Source: Rhodococcus qingshengii
GTDB taxonomy: Bacteria; Actinomycetota; Actinomycetes; Mycobacteriales; Mycobacteriaceae
Length of the DNA stretch: 64,000 nt
Direction: 5' to 3'
Assembly: GCF_021025955.1 (NCBI RefSeq)
Contig: NZ_JAJNCL010000007.1
Coordinates: forward strand, 124,001 to 188,000
Under the pieces are notes generated by a model. It did not search any database. It saw only the letters and a program-made list of their open reading frames with translations, and was not told where the DNA came from. A program made the position numbers and the translations under genes. This document shows, in pieces, positions 43,622 to 52,528 of the stretch (within the stretch, counting starts at the first letter, position 1; every line of letters begins with the position of its first letter).

Positions 43622-44250
43622 GGTGTGGTTCCTTGCTGCGCGATCGACGCCACACCGTCCAGGATGAGGGCGACTCCGAACTCGAACCTTCGGGTGGGAT
43701 CGTGATGAAGCGTGAACACCGATGCCTCGCGTCGATCGGCGGGTGCACTGTCGAAAGCTCCGCGTCCCAGTTGAATTGCGACGTGTCCGGTCACGAAATC
43801 ATGCAGGGCGCCGTACGCGTACGTGGCCTGTTCGTCCTCGAGGCCGGCCTGCGAAAGCGCTCGAACGACTCGGTGGGCAGTGTCGTCGGCACCAGGTGCT
43901 TCCAGTGATGCCTGCCGATGGGCTTCCAGGACAAGGGGATGGCGCATCAGGAGATCGTGGAGGCCGTAGGCGAACGTGCGGGCAACCTCGCGCCAGTCGG
44001 TCGGCCATTCGATCGACGAGACGGCTTCGCCTACGAGAGTCGAGATCAGATCTCGCCTCAAGGCGTCGATGCCGCCGGTTGTGCGGTGGACGGACATCGG
44101 CGATATGCCGAGTCGTTCGGCGAGCACTCGAAATGACACTGCATCCAGGCCGTCCGTATCGGCGATCGCTGCCGCTGCATCGAGAATCTGTCTGTGACTC
44201 AATGCTTTTGGTCGACCGGCCCTTGCGGAGCTGGCGGATTCGGATACCAT
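43618..44250 (-). CDS. TetR-family regulator
   Basis: A 210-residue TetR protein with HTH at residues 20-60 (LDAAAAIADTDGLDAVSFRV, LAERLGISPMSVHRTTGG). The C-terminal domain is of the TetR_C type. It is followed, with a 4-base overlap, by an alpha/beta hydrolase and is divergent from an amidase. A perfect 14-bp palindrome lies between the two start codons, so it probably represses both units. Confidence 0.9.
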   Translation of the reverse strand: MVSESASSARAGRPKALSHRQILDAAAAIADTDGLDAVSFRVLAERLGISPMSVHRTTGGIDALRRDLISTLVGEAVSSIEWPTDWREVARTFAYGLHDLLMRHPLVLEAHRQASLEAPGADDTAHRVVRALSQAGLEDEQATYAYGALHDFVTGHVAIQLGRGAFDSAPADRREASVFTLHHDPTRRFEFGVALILDGVASIAQQGTTP

Positions 44251-44264
44251 GCTGACAACAATAG

Positions 44265-44278
44265 CGATACGCGTATCG
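44265..44278. promoter_or_regulatory. TetR operator
   Basis: CGATACGCGTATCG, a perfect palindrome 15 bases upstream of the tetR start and 41 bases upstream of the amidase start. Confidence 0.65.
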
Positions 44279-44318
44279 AAATTACAAGTGTCTATTGACC
44301 TACAAGGAGCGCTTCCCG

Positions 44319-45752
44319 ATGACTGACCTCCATCAACTGTCCGCCGTCGAACTTGCCGGTGTGATTGCCGCCAAGCAGGTCTCGATTCCCGAAGTCACCA
44401 GGTACTTCGTCGACCGTGCGACCACTTCCGACGACGTCGGTGCCTTCACGACGATCGCCGGGGAGCACGCAGTCGCCCTCGCCGAACAAGCGCAGTGCAG
44501 GTTGGACGAGCGGGACGCCGGGCCCCTTCCCCGCCTGTTCGGCGTTCCGACGGCAATCAAAGACCTTGACGCTACTCGTGGCATTCGCACGACCTTCGGA
44601 TCGGCGCTCTTTCGCGACTTCGTGCCGGACGCTGACGACGAGATCGTCGAGGCGATCCGAGAAGGTGGGCTGATCGACATCGGTAAGACGACGGTGCCCG
44701 AGTTCGGGGCAGCCTGTTACACCGAGCCGGAAGTTGCTCCGCCTGCTCGCAGTCCGTTCGATCGCACACGTAGTGCTGCCGGCAGCAGTGGTGGTGCTGC
44801 TGCCGCTGTCGGAGCTGGTCTGGTGCCGTTTGCGCAGGGAAGTGACACGGCGGGGTCGTTGCGTTCTCCGGCAAGTACGTGCGGAGTGGTGGGCCTCAAG
44901 CCGAGCCGCGGTTTGATCACGATGGGCGTGGCGGGGCATGACAACTTCGGATTTGCGAGCAAGGGGCCGATCGCCCGGACGGTTCGCGATACCGCTGCGC
45001 TGCTGGACGTTCTGGCGACTCGACCTGGCGCCGGAACTATCCACCCGCCCCGGCCGAAGTCGTTCGAAGAGTTCGTCGTACAGGCTGGGGGAGTGTGCGC
45101 TCGGCCCTTGACCGTCGCTCTAGCTCACGGATCGGTCTCCGGCGGAGCCGTGGATCCGCAACTCTCGGACGCTGTATCGAAGGTTGGCAGTGTTTTGGAG
45201 AGCCTGGGGCACAACGTGTTCGAGCGACCCCAAGCCCGTGATGATGTTTTCGTCGATGCGTTCGTCAAGATGTTCTCGTCCTTGGCCGGCACCAAGCCGA
45301 TCCCGGAGGAGTACGAGCACCTTCTCCGTCCGATAGTGCAGCACTTGCGAGTTCAAGCAAGCGAGGTGCCGTCGGGCGATCTGGCCGCGGCAATCGGAAT
45401 TGTTCAGGCTTGGGCGCGGCGATGGAGCCTCGACTACGCCGACGCCGACCTTGTTGTCACCCCGACGGTGACGAAGCCTCCGCTCGCGATCGGGGAGTTG
45501 CGCAACGACGAAGATCCCGCGACCGAATTGATCGACATGGTCGCATTCACCGGAAACACCGTCGTCGCCAATACAACCGGTTTCCCGTCGATCAGTCTGC
45601 CACTCGGTTGGACGGAAGACGGCGTTCCGCTCGGTGTGATGATTTCGGCTAAGTGGGGTTGCGACGCGGAATTGCTCTCTGCCGCTGCAATGCTCGAGGC
45701 CGAAATGCCGTGGAAGGATCGGTACCGATTCGACCGCGCAACCGTGCTCTAG
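44319..45752 (+). CDS. Amidase signature (AS) family enzyme
   Basis: A 477-residue amidase from the ATG at 44319 (AAGGAG 9 bases upstream). The Ser-cisSer-Lys triad is visible as K81 (TAIKDLD), S156 (RSAAGSSGGAA) and S180 (GSDTAGSLRSPAS). The C-terminal substrate-binding region begins near 380. The family hydrolyses amides, and some members hydrolyse carbamates or esters. It is divergent from the tetR/hydrolase pair; the palindrome in between implies control by that TetR, so a compound bearing both amide and ester groups could be the inducer. Confidence 0.92.
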   Translation: MTDLHQLSAVELAGVIAAKQVSIPEVTRYFVDRATTSDDVGAFTTIAGEHAVALAEQAQCRLDERDAGPLPRLFGVPTAIKDLDATRGIRTTFGSALFRDFVPDADDEIVEAIREGGLIDIGKTTVPEFGAACYTEPEVAPPARSPFDRTRSAAGSSGGAAAAVGAGLVPFAQGSDTAGSLRSPASTCGVVGLKPSRGLITMGVAGHDNFGFASKGPIARTVRDTAALLDVLATRPGAGTIHPPRPKSFEEFVVQAGGVCARPLTVALAHGSVSGGAVDPQLSDAVSKVGSVLESLGHNVFERPQARDDVFVDAFVKMFSSLAGTKPIPEEYEHLLRPIVQHLRVQASEVPSGDLAAAIGIVQAWARRWSLDYADADLVVTPTVTKPPLAIGELRNDEDPATELIDMVAFTGNTVVANTTGFPSISLPLGWTEDGVPLGVMISAKWGCDAELLSAAAMLEAEMPWKDRYRFDRATVL

Positions 45753-46387
45753 TTAGGGAGAGGAACCCGGTCGCTCGCCGATGCGAACCCCAACCACGTG
45801 TGGCGGTTACCCCACCAGCACCACCCGACTTTCGGGGCGTTGCGGTTGTCTTTGCCGTCGCGACCGGTTCCGTTGCTGATCCACACGGCGGGAGTCCTGG
45901 TGTCGAAAGATCCATCGGGCTTGCGCAATCGGGAACCGATGGTCATGAAGCACTTTCCGCGTTCGAGGACGTCGGGTCGCTGCAGCAACCAGTGGATGCC
46001 TTCGGTGAGTGTCAGCGGCGTCCGCTCTACCTGGACGATTGCAGGCAGCGCTTCGTCCGGGCTCCAATTGGCCATGTGATCCCCGCGGTCGACTTCACCG
46101 AGCAGATACATCGCGGTGTCAGGCAACGCGGCCGGCTCGGTAGGGGCGAACAGATCGACGTCGGCCATGTCGACGACGATGAAGCCCCGCTTGTTTTTGT
46201 GTTCGAGCTGTGAAGCCAAAACAGAAGCTGGAGCGAGTTTTTCGTGCACGGTAAGCAGTCCCACATCGCCTTGTCCGGCTGCGGCGGCTGCCTTGACGTC
46301 GCCCGCAGAAAGTCCGGCCATCTCGTGTACCCCGAGTTCGATCAATCGCTCGGCCTGCTGATCGATGGGCGGGAGGTCGAAGTGCAT
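45749..46387 (-). CDS. DUF5701-family protein
   Basis: A 212-residue protein from the ATG at 46387. The DUF5701 blocks are recognisable: ERLIELGVHEMAGLSAGDVK, GFIVVDMADVDLFAPTEPAA, NWSPDEALPAIVQVERTPLT, and ISNGTGRDG near the end. The function is unknown; the family is widespread in actinobacteria. It overlaps the amidase stop by 4 bases in convergent orientation and lies 10 bases after the tetR gene, at the end of a four-gene operon. Confidence 0.85.
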   Translation of the reverse strand: MHFDLPPIDQQAERLIELGVHEMAGLSAGDVKAAAAAGQGDVGLLTVHEKLAPASVLASQLEHKNKRGFIVVDMADVDLFAPTEPAALPDTAMYLLGEVDRGDHMANWSPDEALPAIVQVERTPLTLTEGIHWLLQRPDVLERGKCFMTIGSRLRKPDGSFDTRTPAVWISNGTGRDGKDNRNAPKVGWCWWGNRHTWLGFASASDRVPLPN

Positions 46388-46397
46388 ACCTGCGATC

Positions 46398-47042
46398 CTA
46401 CCGATCGTGAGCAGACCGATCGGTGGGATCGGCGGTGAGGAAAGTCGGCCACGAGACGCCCAACGCGCGCATGATGAACGGGACGGTGGTTGCCACGACG
46501 CTATCCACTCGGTCACCGGCCATGAGCATCGGGCGTCGGCTCTCCACGCAGGCGAGGATGAGTTGCGCCGTAGCGCCGGCGTCCGAATCGACAAAAGTGC
46601 CTGCGTCGATACCTTCCTGGACGAGTTGTTCGACCAGAACAGACAGGGGGACAATATGTTCGAGGAAGCCTTCGCGATCCTGCGCTGACAACAATTCGAC
46701 CAAAGCGATTCCCGTGAATCGCTGCAGTGAGAACTCGACGAGTGTCAGTTTGACGAGGATCTCGATTCGGTCGACAGGATTCTCGCGATCCGCGAGTTCA
46801 CGCTCGGCCAGGAGCAGGAATCTATCCATCTCGCGGGTGGACCAGGCAAGCAGTAACGCAGATTTGTCGGGGAAGTAGTTGTACACCGCTGTCCGCGAGA
46901 CGCCGGCTGCCTGAGCCACGGTCTGCAGCTTCACGTTCTGCCAGCCCTGCTCGTGAAGTTCGTGAATGAACGCGTCCAACATGGCTTCTCGGGTCGCGAT
47001 CTTGTGTTCTGCGGTTGTCGCGCCACCGGTCAGCTTCGGCAT
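46398..47042 (-). CDS. TetR-family regulator (autoregulated operon)
   Basis: A 214-residue TetR regulator; the ATG at 47042 has AGGAGG 8 bases upstream. The HTH is LQTVAQAAGVSRTAVYNYFP (about 45-65). The gene follows a small membrane protein and an 87-residue ORF on the same strand, and the DUF5701 gene follows it. The operon promoter carries a perfect 10-4-10 palindrome, so the TetR probably controls its own operon. The ligand is unknown. Confidence 0.9.
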   Translation of the reverse strand: MPKLTGGATTAEHKIATREAMLDAFIHELHEQGWQNVKLQTVAQAAGVSRTAVYNYFPDKSALLLAWSTREMDRFLLLAERELADRENPVDRIEILVKLTLVEFSLQRFTGIALVELLSAQDREGFLEHIVPLSVLVEQLVQEGIDAGTFVDSDAGATAQLILACVESRRPMLMAGDRVDSVVATTVPFIMRALGVSWPTFLTADPTDRSAHDR

Positions 47043-47293
47043 GGTCGATCCTCCTGTGTCTGATTCGTGGTCACGGGGAGGTCGAACAGATCCGCAACAA
47101 GGCGTGGATCCCCCTGCCACATCGAGACGGGTACAAGCATCATCTGCTGCGCGATCCAGCGTACGGATCGGCAGACCTCTTGCTCTTCGGCGGCGGTAAG
47201 CGTCGTGCGTTTGCGCAATCGCTCCATCTCCGCGGAAGTCAGATCAGTGATCCATTCTTCGGCCGCAAGCGAGAGGGGTGAACCCGGTGTCAC
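47030..47293 (-). CDS. Small helical protein, coupled to membrane protein gene
   Basis: An 87-residue frame from the GTG at 47293, overlapping the upstream stop in GTGA and ending 13 bases inside the tetR gene. The product is helical (LAAEEWITDLTSAEMERLRK, LTAAEEQEVCRSVRWIAQQM) with no signal. No family is recognised. The tight overlaps on both sides are the main evidence that it is translated. Confidence 0.65.
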   Translation of the reverse strand: MTPGSPLSLAAEEWITDLTSAEMERLRKRTTLTAAEEQEVCRSVRWIAQQMMLVPVSMWQGDPRLVADLFDLPVTTNQTQEDRPCRS

Positions 47294-47724
47294 GACCGTT
47301 CCAACTCGGCACTGGAGAACCGCGAAGTCATCACGGACAACATGACGACGGCTACGACCGAGACGGCGTGTGCCGCCGCCAGCCAGAGCGACTCGGGTGC
47401 ATGTTTGTGGAGGGTCGGCGACATCAGCATGGCCATGAGGAGGGCGAGACCTGACAACATCGCGGGACCGTTGGGTCGGCCGACAAGCAGCGTGACCAGA
47501 AGAACGAGCGCGACGACGCCGCAGGCCACATCTGCGGGCGGGTACGTTGCCGGAACGATTCCGCGGACGGTGTCGGTTAGGTTCAGCCCGATCGACACCA
47601 ATTGTGCGAGGCCTGTCGCGCCGGCCAGCCAGGCCGTCCATCGCAGTCCGTGAAGACCGGCTTTCCGCGTCACGGTCAGAGGCTCCTCCGAAGATCCCCA
47701 TGCTGCGGACGTCGGTGTTGTCAC
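47290..47724 (-). CDS. Four-helix membrane protein
   Basis: A 144-residue membrane protein. The ATG at 47757 lies inside the operator, so the GTG at 47724 (AAGGAG about 6 bases upstream) is preferred. Four hydrophobic segments lie at about 30-50, 65-85, 90-108 and 118-137. No family is recognised. First gene of a TetR-controlled operon; could be an export or sensing component. Confidence 0.7.
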   Translation of the reverse strand: MTTPTSAAWGSSEEPLTVTRKAGLHGLRWTAWLAGATGLAQLVSIGLNLTDTVRGIVPATYPPADVACGVVALVLLVTLLVGRPNGPAMLSGLALLMAMLMSPTLHKHAPESLWLAAAHAVSVVAVVMLSVMTSRFSSAELERS

Positions 47725-47736
47725 GGCCTTCTCCTT

Positions 47737-47760
47737 TTTATGACGAGGTGTCGTCATAAA
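47737..47760. promoter_or_regulatory. TetR operator, perfect 10-4-10 palindrome
   Basis: Arms TTTATGACGA and TCGTCATAAA around the spacer GGTG, centred 25 bases upstream of the GTG at 47724. Its position over the promoter or ribosome-binding region fits repression. Confidence 0.75.
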
Positions 47761-47877
47761 GTATCAGCGCGTGACAAGTGGGTTTCCGGGGGTGGGTAAG
47801 TGGCTAGTCCTGAGGAGACAGACACGGCAGCATCAACAGTTGAATAACCGACGAGGCGAACTGCGGGAGGTGGCTCG

Positions 47878-49209
47878 ATGACGACTCCTGCCCACACGGA
47901 TCGGCCCTCGTCGAAACAGAGTTGGTTGGCGCGCGCGGCATTTGCGGCGCTGGTTCTTGCAGTGATGGTGCTGCTTATTTTCGCCGGACTGAAAACCTTG
48001 ACCATGCTGATCCTGGGGACCGGCGGGGTGATTGTGTGCGTCGTAGCGGTGTACTGGTTTCTGACCACCCGCGGATTCCTCCGCTGGATCTCGTTGGCTG
48101 TGGCGGTTCTGACACCGATCGTGGTGCTCACCTTCCTGGTCCGAGAACGCCTCCTGTGGGTGGTGCTGCTCGCGATCGGGGTGTTCGTTGTAGCCGGTAT
48201 CTGCGCGCGGGCCGCCTTGGAGGGGGAGGAGAAGGAATTGCCGGTGGTCGAGCGACCGGCATCGCCGCCCACCAAACCGTTCCTGGTGATGAACCCGAAC
48301 TCCGGCGGTGGCAAGGTCGAGAAGTTCGACTTGAAACGCAAGGCCGAAGGACTGGGTGCCATGGTTGCACTTCTCGAGGGGCCGGAGAAGATCGACGTGA
48401 CGGCATTGGCCAGGGAGGCGGTCGCGGACGGTGCCGATCTGCTCGGCGTTGCCGGTGGTGACGGAACTCAGGCACTGGTTGCCGCTGTCGCGGCCGAACA
48501 CGACCTGCCCTTCCTCGTCGTCAGCGCCGGGACGCGCAACCACTTCGCCGCAGACCTGGGTCTCGACCTCGAGGATCCGTCACGGTGCCTCGACGCGCTT
48601 GTCGACGGCGTCGAGGTCACGGTCGATCTGGGAAATGTCGGCGGTAGAACCTTCGTCAACAACGCATCGTTCGGGGCCTACGCCGAGGTCGTCCAGAGTC
48701 CGGAGTACCGCGACGCCAAGACCAGCACCTTCCTGCAGATGCTCCCGGATCTGCTCGCCGGACGAGCCGGAGCGGTACTGACTGCCCGCTCCCCGAGCGT
48801 GTCCGCGGTCGGGCCCCAGGCTGTGCTGATCAGCAACGGACCGTACGAAATGAACGACTTGGCGGGGCTCGGCCATCGCCCGCGTTTGGATCGGGGCACT
48901 CTCGGGATCGTCGCGATCTCCGTCGGCAGCGCCCGTCAGGCCGTCGGGTTGCTCCATCGGGCGCATCAACACGGGCTGGCTCAGGGCACCGGATTCGAGG
49001 TGATCATCGACGCAGACACCGACGAGATTCCGGTCGGCGTCGACGGTGAGGCTCTGGTGATGCCAACTCCCGTCAGGTGCACGGTCAGTCCGCAAGCACT
49101 GAGAGTCAGAGTCCCCCGAGACCGTCCGGGCGTCCGTCGCCCCAGGCATGCCTGGGATCTGGTCCGATTGCGCGAGTTGGCAAAGTTCACGAAATCCGGC
49201 TCGTCGTAG
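47878..49209 (+). CDS. Diacylglycerol/lipid kinase-family protein with N-terminal membrane domain
   Basis: A 443-residue protein. Residues 20-110 contain three or four membrane helices. From about 135 a DAGK/LCB5 catalytic domain begins (PFLVMNPNSGGGKVEKFDLK), with the nucleotide motif GVAGGDGTQALVAAVAAEHD and SAGTRNHFAADLGLD. It would phosphorylate a membrane lipid such as diacylglycerol or a phosphatidylinositol analogue. The fusion of a membrane domain to the kinase differs from the soluble DagK type. GGGAGG precedes the ATG. Confidence 0.88.
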   Translation: MTTPAHTDRPSSKQSWLARAAFAALVLAVMVLLIFAGLKTLTMLILGTGGVIVCVVAVYWFLTTRGFLRWISLAVAVLTPIVVLTFLVRERLLWVVLLAIGVFVVAGICARAALEGEEKELPVVERPASPPTKPFLVMNPNSGGGKVEKFDLKRKAEGLGAMVALLEGPEKIDVTALAREAVADGADLLGVAGGDGTQALVAAVAAEHDLPFLVVSAGTRNHFAADLGLDLEDPSRCLDALVDGVEVTVDLGNVGGRTFVNNASFGAYAEVVQSPEYRDAKTSTFLQMLPDLLAGRAGAVLTARSPSVSAVGPQAVLISNGPYEMNDLAGLGHRPRLDRGTLGIVAISVGSARQAVGLLHRAHQHGLAQGTGFEVIIDADTDEIPVGVDGEALVMPTPVRCTVSPQALRVRVPRDRPGVRRPRHAWDLVRLRELAKFTKSGSS

Positions 49210-49399
49210 GTGCGGGCGATCTTCTCCGGGTCGACGCGTGTGATGGGTACCAGGTCGATCTCGACGGCTGCGTTCTGACGCTTGGGACATATCGGGCGAA
49301 ATTCTCGGAACACATATTGTCGATAACTACCGCGTTACTCGGAATCCGGCGCTGCCTGCTCGGTCGAATCCGCACTCTCCCAACGGTTAATCTCTGGTC

Positions 49400-50059
49400 A
49401 TGGAGAGCGGCCGATGGATGCGACGGGTATTGGTGGTGGAGGACCAACCACTGATGCGTGCACTCGTCGGTGACGCGCTCACCCACGCCGGGTTCGTGGT
49501 CCATGCCGCCGGATCGGCGGTCGAAGCGCTCGCGGACTTCGACGGATTCGACCCCGACCTCTTGGTTACCGACATCGATCTGGGCGTGCGGCCGAACGGC
49601 GTTGATCTCGCGAACATCGTCACAGTGAAGGCTCCGCATTGCGCGATCGTGTTCCTGACCAACTACCCCAACGCATCGACGGCACCTGGTTCTGCCGGTG
49701 TGCCGCCGAAATCGCTGTTCGTGGACAAGGCGGCTGTCCAGTCGGCGGATCAGTTGATCGGCGTAGTGGAGGCCGCGTTGACGGAAACCGAGCCACCGAC
49801 GCTCGGGAGTGATCCGGACTCCGCCTTGTCGAGCCTCACCAGATCACAGCTCGATCTTCTGCGTTACATCTCGCTCGGCTGGTCGAACAGCGCAATCGCA
49901 GCGCATCGCGGGTCCTCGATCCGAGGTGTGGAGAAGCTCATAGCGCGCACTCTCGAGAGCCTGGGATTGACGCACGATTCGTCCACCAATCCGAGAGTGC
50001 TTGCTGCGAGCATCTTCATCCGCCATTTCGGTGTACCCGAAGTGACCGACTCGGTGTGA
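49400..50059 (+). CDS. Two-component response regulator with LuxR-like HTH
   Basis: A protein of about 219 residues; ATG at 49400 or 49418 (the second has GGAGAG 10 bases upstream). The receiver domain is at 9-125 with acidic pair E14 D15 and phosphoacceptor D58 (LLVTDIDLG). The C-terminal LuxR-type HTH is LTRSQLDLLRYISLGWSNSA followed by GVEKLIARTLESLGL. The stop overlaps the sensor gene by 4 bases (GTGA), a classic pair. The regulator precedes its sensor. Confidence 0.9.
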   Translation: MESGRWMRRVLVVEDQPLMRALVGDALTHAGFVVHAAGSAVEALADFDGFDPDLLVTDIDLGVRPNGVDLANIVTVKAPHCAIVFLTNYPNASTAPGSAGVPPKSLFVDKAAVQSADQLIGVVEAALTETEPPTLGSDPDSALSSLTRSQLDLLRYISLGWSNSAIAAHRGSSIRGVEKLIARTLESLGLTHDSSTNPRVLAASIFIRHFGVPEVTDSV

Positions 50060-51750
50060 ACCCGCGCGAGTGGTGGCTTCGACTCGGTGATCGGAACATC
50101 GTCACCAAATGGTCTTGGATTCTGACGCTGCCGTTCGCGGTGACCGTGATGGCCAACTACTACCTGTGTACCGGGGTGCGCGAGGTCGGCGTGATGGCAG
50201 TCGGTGCCTTTGCGACCCACAGCGTTGTCGGGGTGATGCTGCTGATTGCGAGGGCTGTCCTTGCAGCACGCCGATCGCAGCTCGCGGCCCTGGCCCTGTT
50301 CGCAGTGATCGGCGCGATCCGCCCGTTCGTCCTCGACGCGATCACCCGCGCGCTCGAACTCCCCGTCGACCCCAGACCGATGCTCGTACGGGTGGCACTC
50401 AATGTCGTGTGCACCGTTGTTTTCTTGTCGTTGACCGCCGTACTGGTAAGTGCTCTCCGCGACCGCATCGCGCTGCAACGGAGTTTGAAGGTTGCCGTGG
50501 CCGCCGTGCAGCTCCAACAGACCCGCGATCGATTCCGCCTCGAGCAGACCCGTGCGCAGTGTCGGAGAGAGCTCGAGCGCAGTATCGAGACAGTCATGCA
50601 CGCGGTTGCTGAAACGGAACTCGAGGGAGTGCGAGGGGCAGCTCTCTTGAAGCGAATCTCCGACGACGTGGTTCGCCCGATGAGTCATCGACTGTTCCGG
50701 GAGATTCCCCCGATCGAATCACCGACGCCGACTGTGCGGCTGACGGCGAGAGATCGACTGATCGGCGTCGTACGCAGCGTTGAACCGGCGCCACTGTACT
50801 TACCGGTGTTCGCGTACACGGCACTGGTGACCGTCTACCTGCTCGCGACTTACGGCGTGACGTTCACGGCGGTCCAGGTTGCCCTCGGATTCTGGATCTT
50901 CGTCGGTGGCAATGTGTGTGCTCGCCGAGCCGTTCGCAAGGGTGACGGCCCTCTCCGAAGGCTCGCAACTCTTACCGCCGTGTACTGCTCGAGTGCTCTG
51001 ATCAGTAGTACCGCGACGTGTCTGCTCCTGACGATGTTCGGCCGTGCCGCCACTTTCTATCTCTCGTCGATTGCCATCTACCCGGTAGTTGCGCTTTCCG
51101 TGTGCCTGATCCGGGCGGCGGATACTCAGCGCCAGGACGAGGAGCATCAACTCCGCAGTGCCCTGAGTCGGCAAGCGCTCGATGCAGCTCGCACTCACAG
51201 TGAGCTGATGCACACGCGACGTGGCCTCGCCAGGTTGTTGCACTCGTCGGTTCAGGGCGAACTCGTTGCGGCCGCATGGTCTTCGGGCACCGTTGCCGGT
51301 CGTCGAGTCGATGTTGCTGCAACCATTGCCCACATTCTCGACGGCCTGGAAAGTGACCTGTCCGCGCCTCCGGATCGGCCGGCCGATGCTGACGCCCGAA
51401 AACGCGTCCATGATCTTGTCACGGTGTGGCGCTACGCAATTCCTGTTGTCAGTCACGTCGACGACGAAGTCTGGGCGGTGATCGGTTCAGGCTCCGCTCG
51501 GCTCGACAGCGTGGTGGAGATCCTGTCGGAGGGACTGACCAACGCCGTGAAACACGGTGCAGGAGGCCCCGTCTTCCTCGAGGTGACACTTTCCGATGCT
51601 CGGGCGGTAGTAGCGCGAATCAGTTCGCCGGGTCGGCTGCCGGTGGCACGGGACTCAGGGATCGGGCTCGAATCGCTCGCCGGTACGGTAACGTCCCTCG
51701 AACTTGTCGAAGAGGAAGACCGGGTGGTCCTCACCGCCGTGCTTCTGTGA
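50056..51750 (+). CDS. Membrane sensor histidine kinase (HPK7-like)
   Basis: A 564-residue kinase with an N-terminal membrane domain of about four helices (20-140), then a coiled-coil linker, then a second membrane block (245-355). A histidine-containing dimerisation region follows (LARLLHSSVQGELVAAAW). The C-terminal ATPase has the N-box EILSEGLTNAVKHG and the G-box GIGLESLAG. The phosphoacceptor is in a HSSVQ context, as in NarL-type kinases. The two separate membrane domains flanking a soluble linker are unusual. Signal unknown. Confidence 0.85.
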   Translation: MNPREWWLRLGDRNIVTKWSWILTLPFAVTVMANYYLCTGVREVGVMAVGAFATHSVVGVMLLIARAVLAARRSQLAALALFAVIGAIRPFVLDAITRALELPVDPRPMLVRVALNVVCTVVFLSLTAVLVSALRDRIALQRSLKVAVAAVQLQQTRDRFRLEQTRAQCRRELERSIETVMHAVAETELEGVRGAALLKRISDDVVRPMSHRLFREIPPIESPTPTVRLTARDRLIGVVRSVEPAPLYLPVFAYTALVTVYLLATYGVTFTAVQVALGFWIFVGGNVCARRAVRKGDGPLRRLATLTAVYCSSALISSTATCLLLTMFGRAATFYLSSIAIYPVVALSVCLIRAADTQRQDEEHQLRSALSRQALDAARTHSELMHTRRGLARLLHSSVQGELVAAAWSSGTVAGRRVDVAATIAHILDGLESDLSAPPDRPADADARKRVHDLVTVWRYAIPVVSHVDDEVWAVIGSGSARLDSVVEILSEGLTNAVKHGAGGPVFLEVTLSDARAVVARISSPGRLPVARDSGIGLESLAGTVTSLELVEEEDRVVLTAVLL

Positions 51751-51824
51751 CACCGTGAGTGGCGATGTCGTGGTGGCCGAACATTTCGCCAGTGGCCGGA
51801 TTGGCGGCTTGTACGGTCACAGAA

Positions 51825-52502
51825 ATGGAATCGATTACTGCGCAGCTCATCCCGATCGCCACCGGCGTCGTCATCAGCCCGATTCCTCTGGTTGCGATAA
51901 TTGCGATCCTGCTGTCGACTCGGGCGAAAGCAAATGCTTTTGCGTACACCGCGAGCATCGTCCTGGCCGCGGCTGCGATTACAGCAGCGACGGCACTTTC
52001 GACCACCGGAGTGGAATCGAAGTCCAGCGGCGGCGCGCATACCGTCCAGACGGTGTTCGCCGTTGTGTTCACTGTCGGTTTTCTGGCGCTTGCTTACTCG
52101 AGTTGGCGTAGCCGTCCGAAAGACGATGCCGAGCCGGCGATGCCGTCGTGGCTGGCTCAGATCGACTCGATGCAACCGGGAAAAGCTGCCGTCCTGGGAC
52201 TGTTGCTGACCGTACCCAACGCGAAGAACCTGCCGCTCGAACTCAAGGCAGGGTCGATCATCGGTGGCGGGCACTTCAGTTGGATAACCGTGATCGCGTA
52301 CTCGGTACTGTTTGCGGTCGGAGCGTCGATCGCCTTGATCGTGTTGTCCGCCTTGGCTGCCGTGCCCTCGGCGAAGGTGACCGATGCGCTGAGCTCCACC
52401 AAAAGCACTCTGATCCGCCACAATGCGGCAATCATGACCGTTTTATTCCTGATGCTGGCAGCATTGGAACTCTCGCACGTTGTCGAAGCCCTGTCGAAGT
52501 AG
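51825..52502 (+). CDS. GAP-family integral membrane protein
   Basis: A 225-residue membrane protein from the ATG at 51825, with six hydrophobic helices. The N-terminal MESITAQLIPIATGVVISPI and PLVAIIAILLSTRAKANAFA pattern matches the GAP/Sap family, which in mycobacteria includes proteins needed for export of glycolipids (sulfolipid-1 addressing protein). The ribosome-binding site is weak. It precedes the carboxylesterase by 26 bases on the same strand, so they may be linked, but a shared function is not clear. Confidence 0.8.
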   Translation: MESITAQLIPIATGVVISPIPLVAIIAILLSTRAKANAFAYTASIVLAAAAITAATALSTTGVESKSSGGAHTVQTVFAVVFTVGFLALAYSSWRSRPKDDAEPAMPSWLAQIDSMQPGKAAVLGLLLTVPNAKNLPLELKAGSIIGGGHFSWITVIAYSVLFAVGASIALIVLSALAAVPSAKVTDALSSTKSTLIRHNAAIMTVLFLMLAALELSHVVEALSK

Positions 52503-52528
52503 CCACTTTGTTTTCGAGGAGAAATCGA

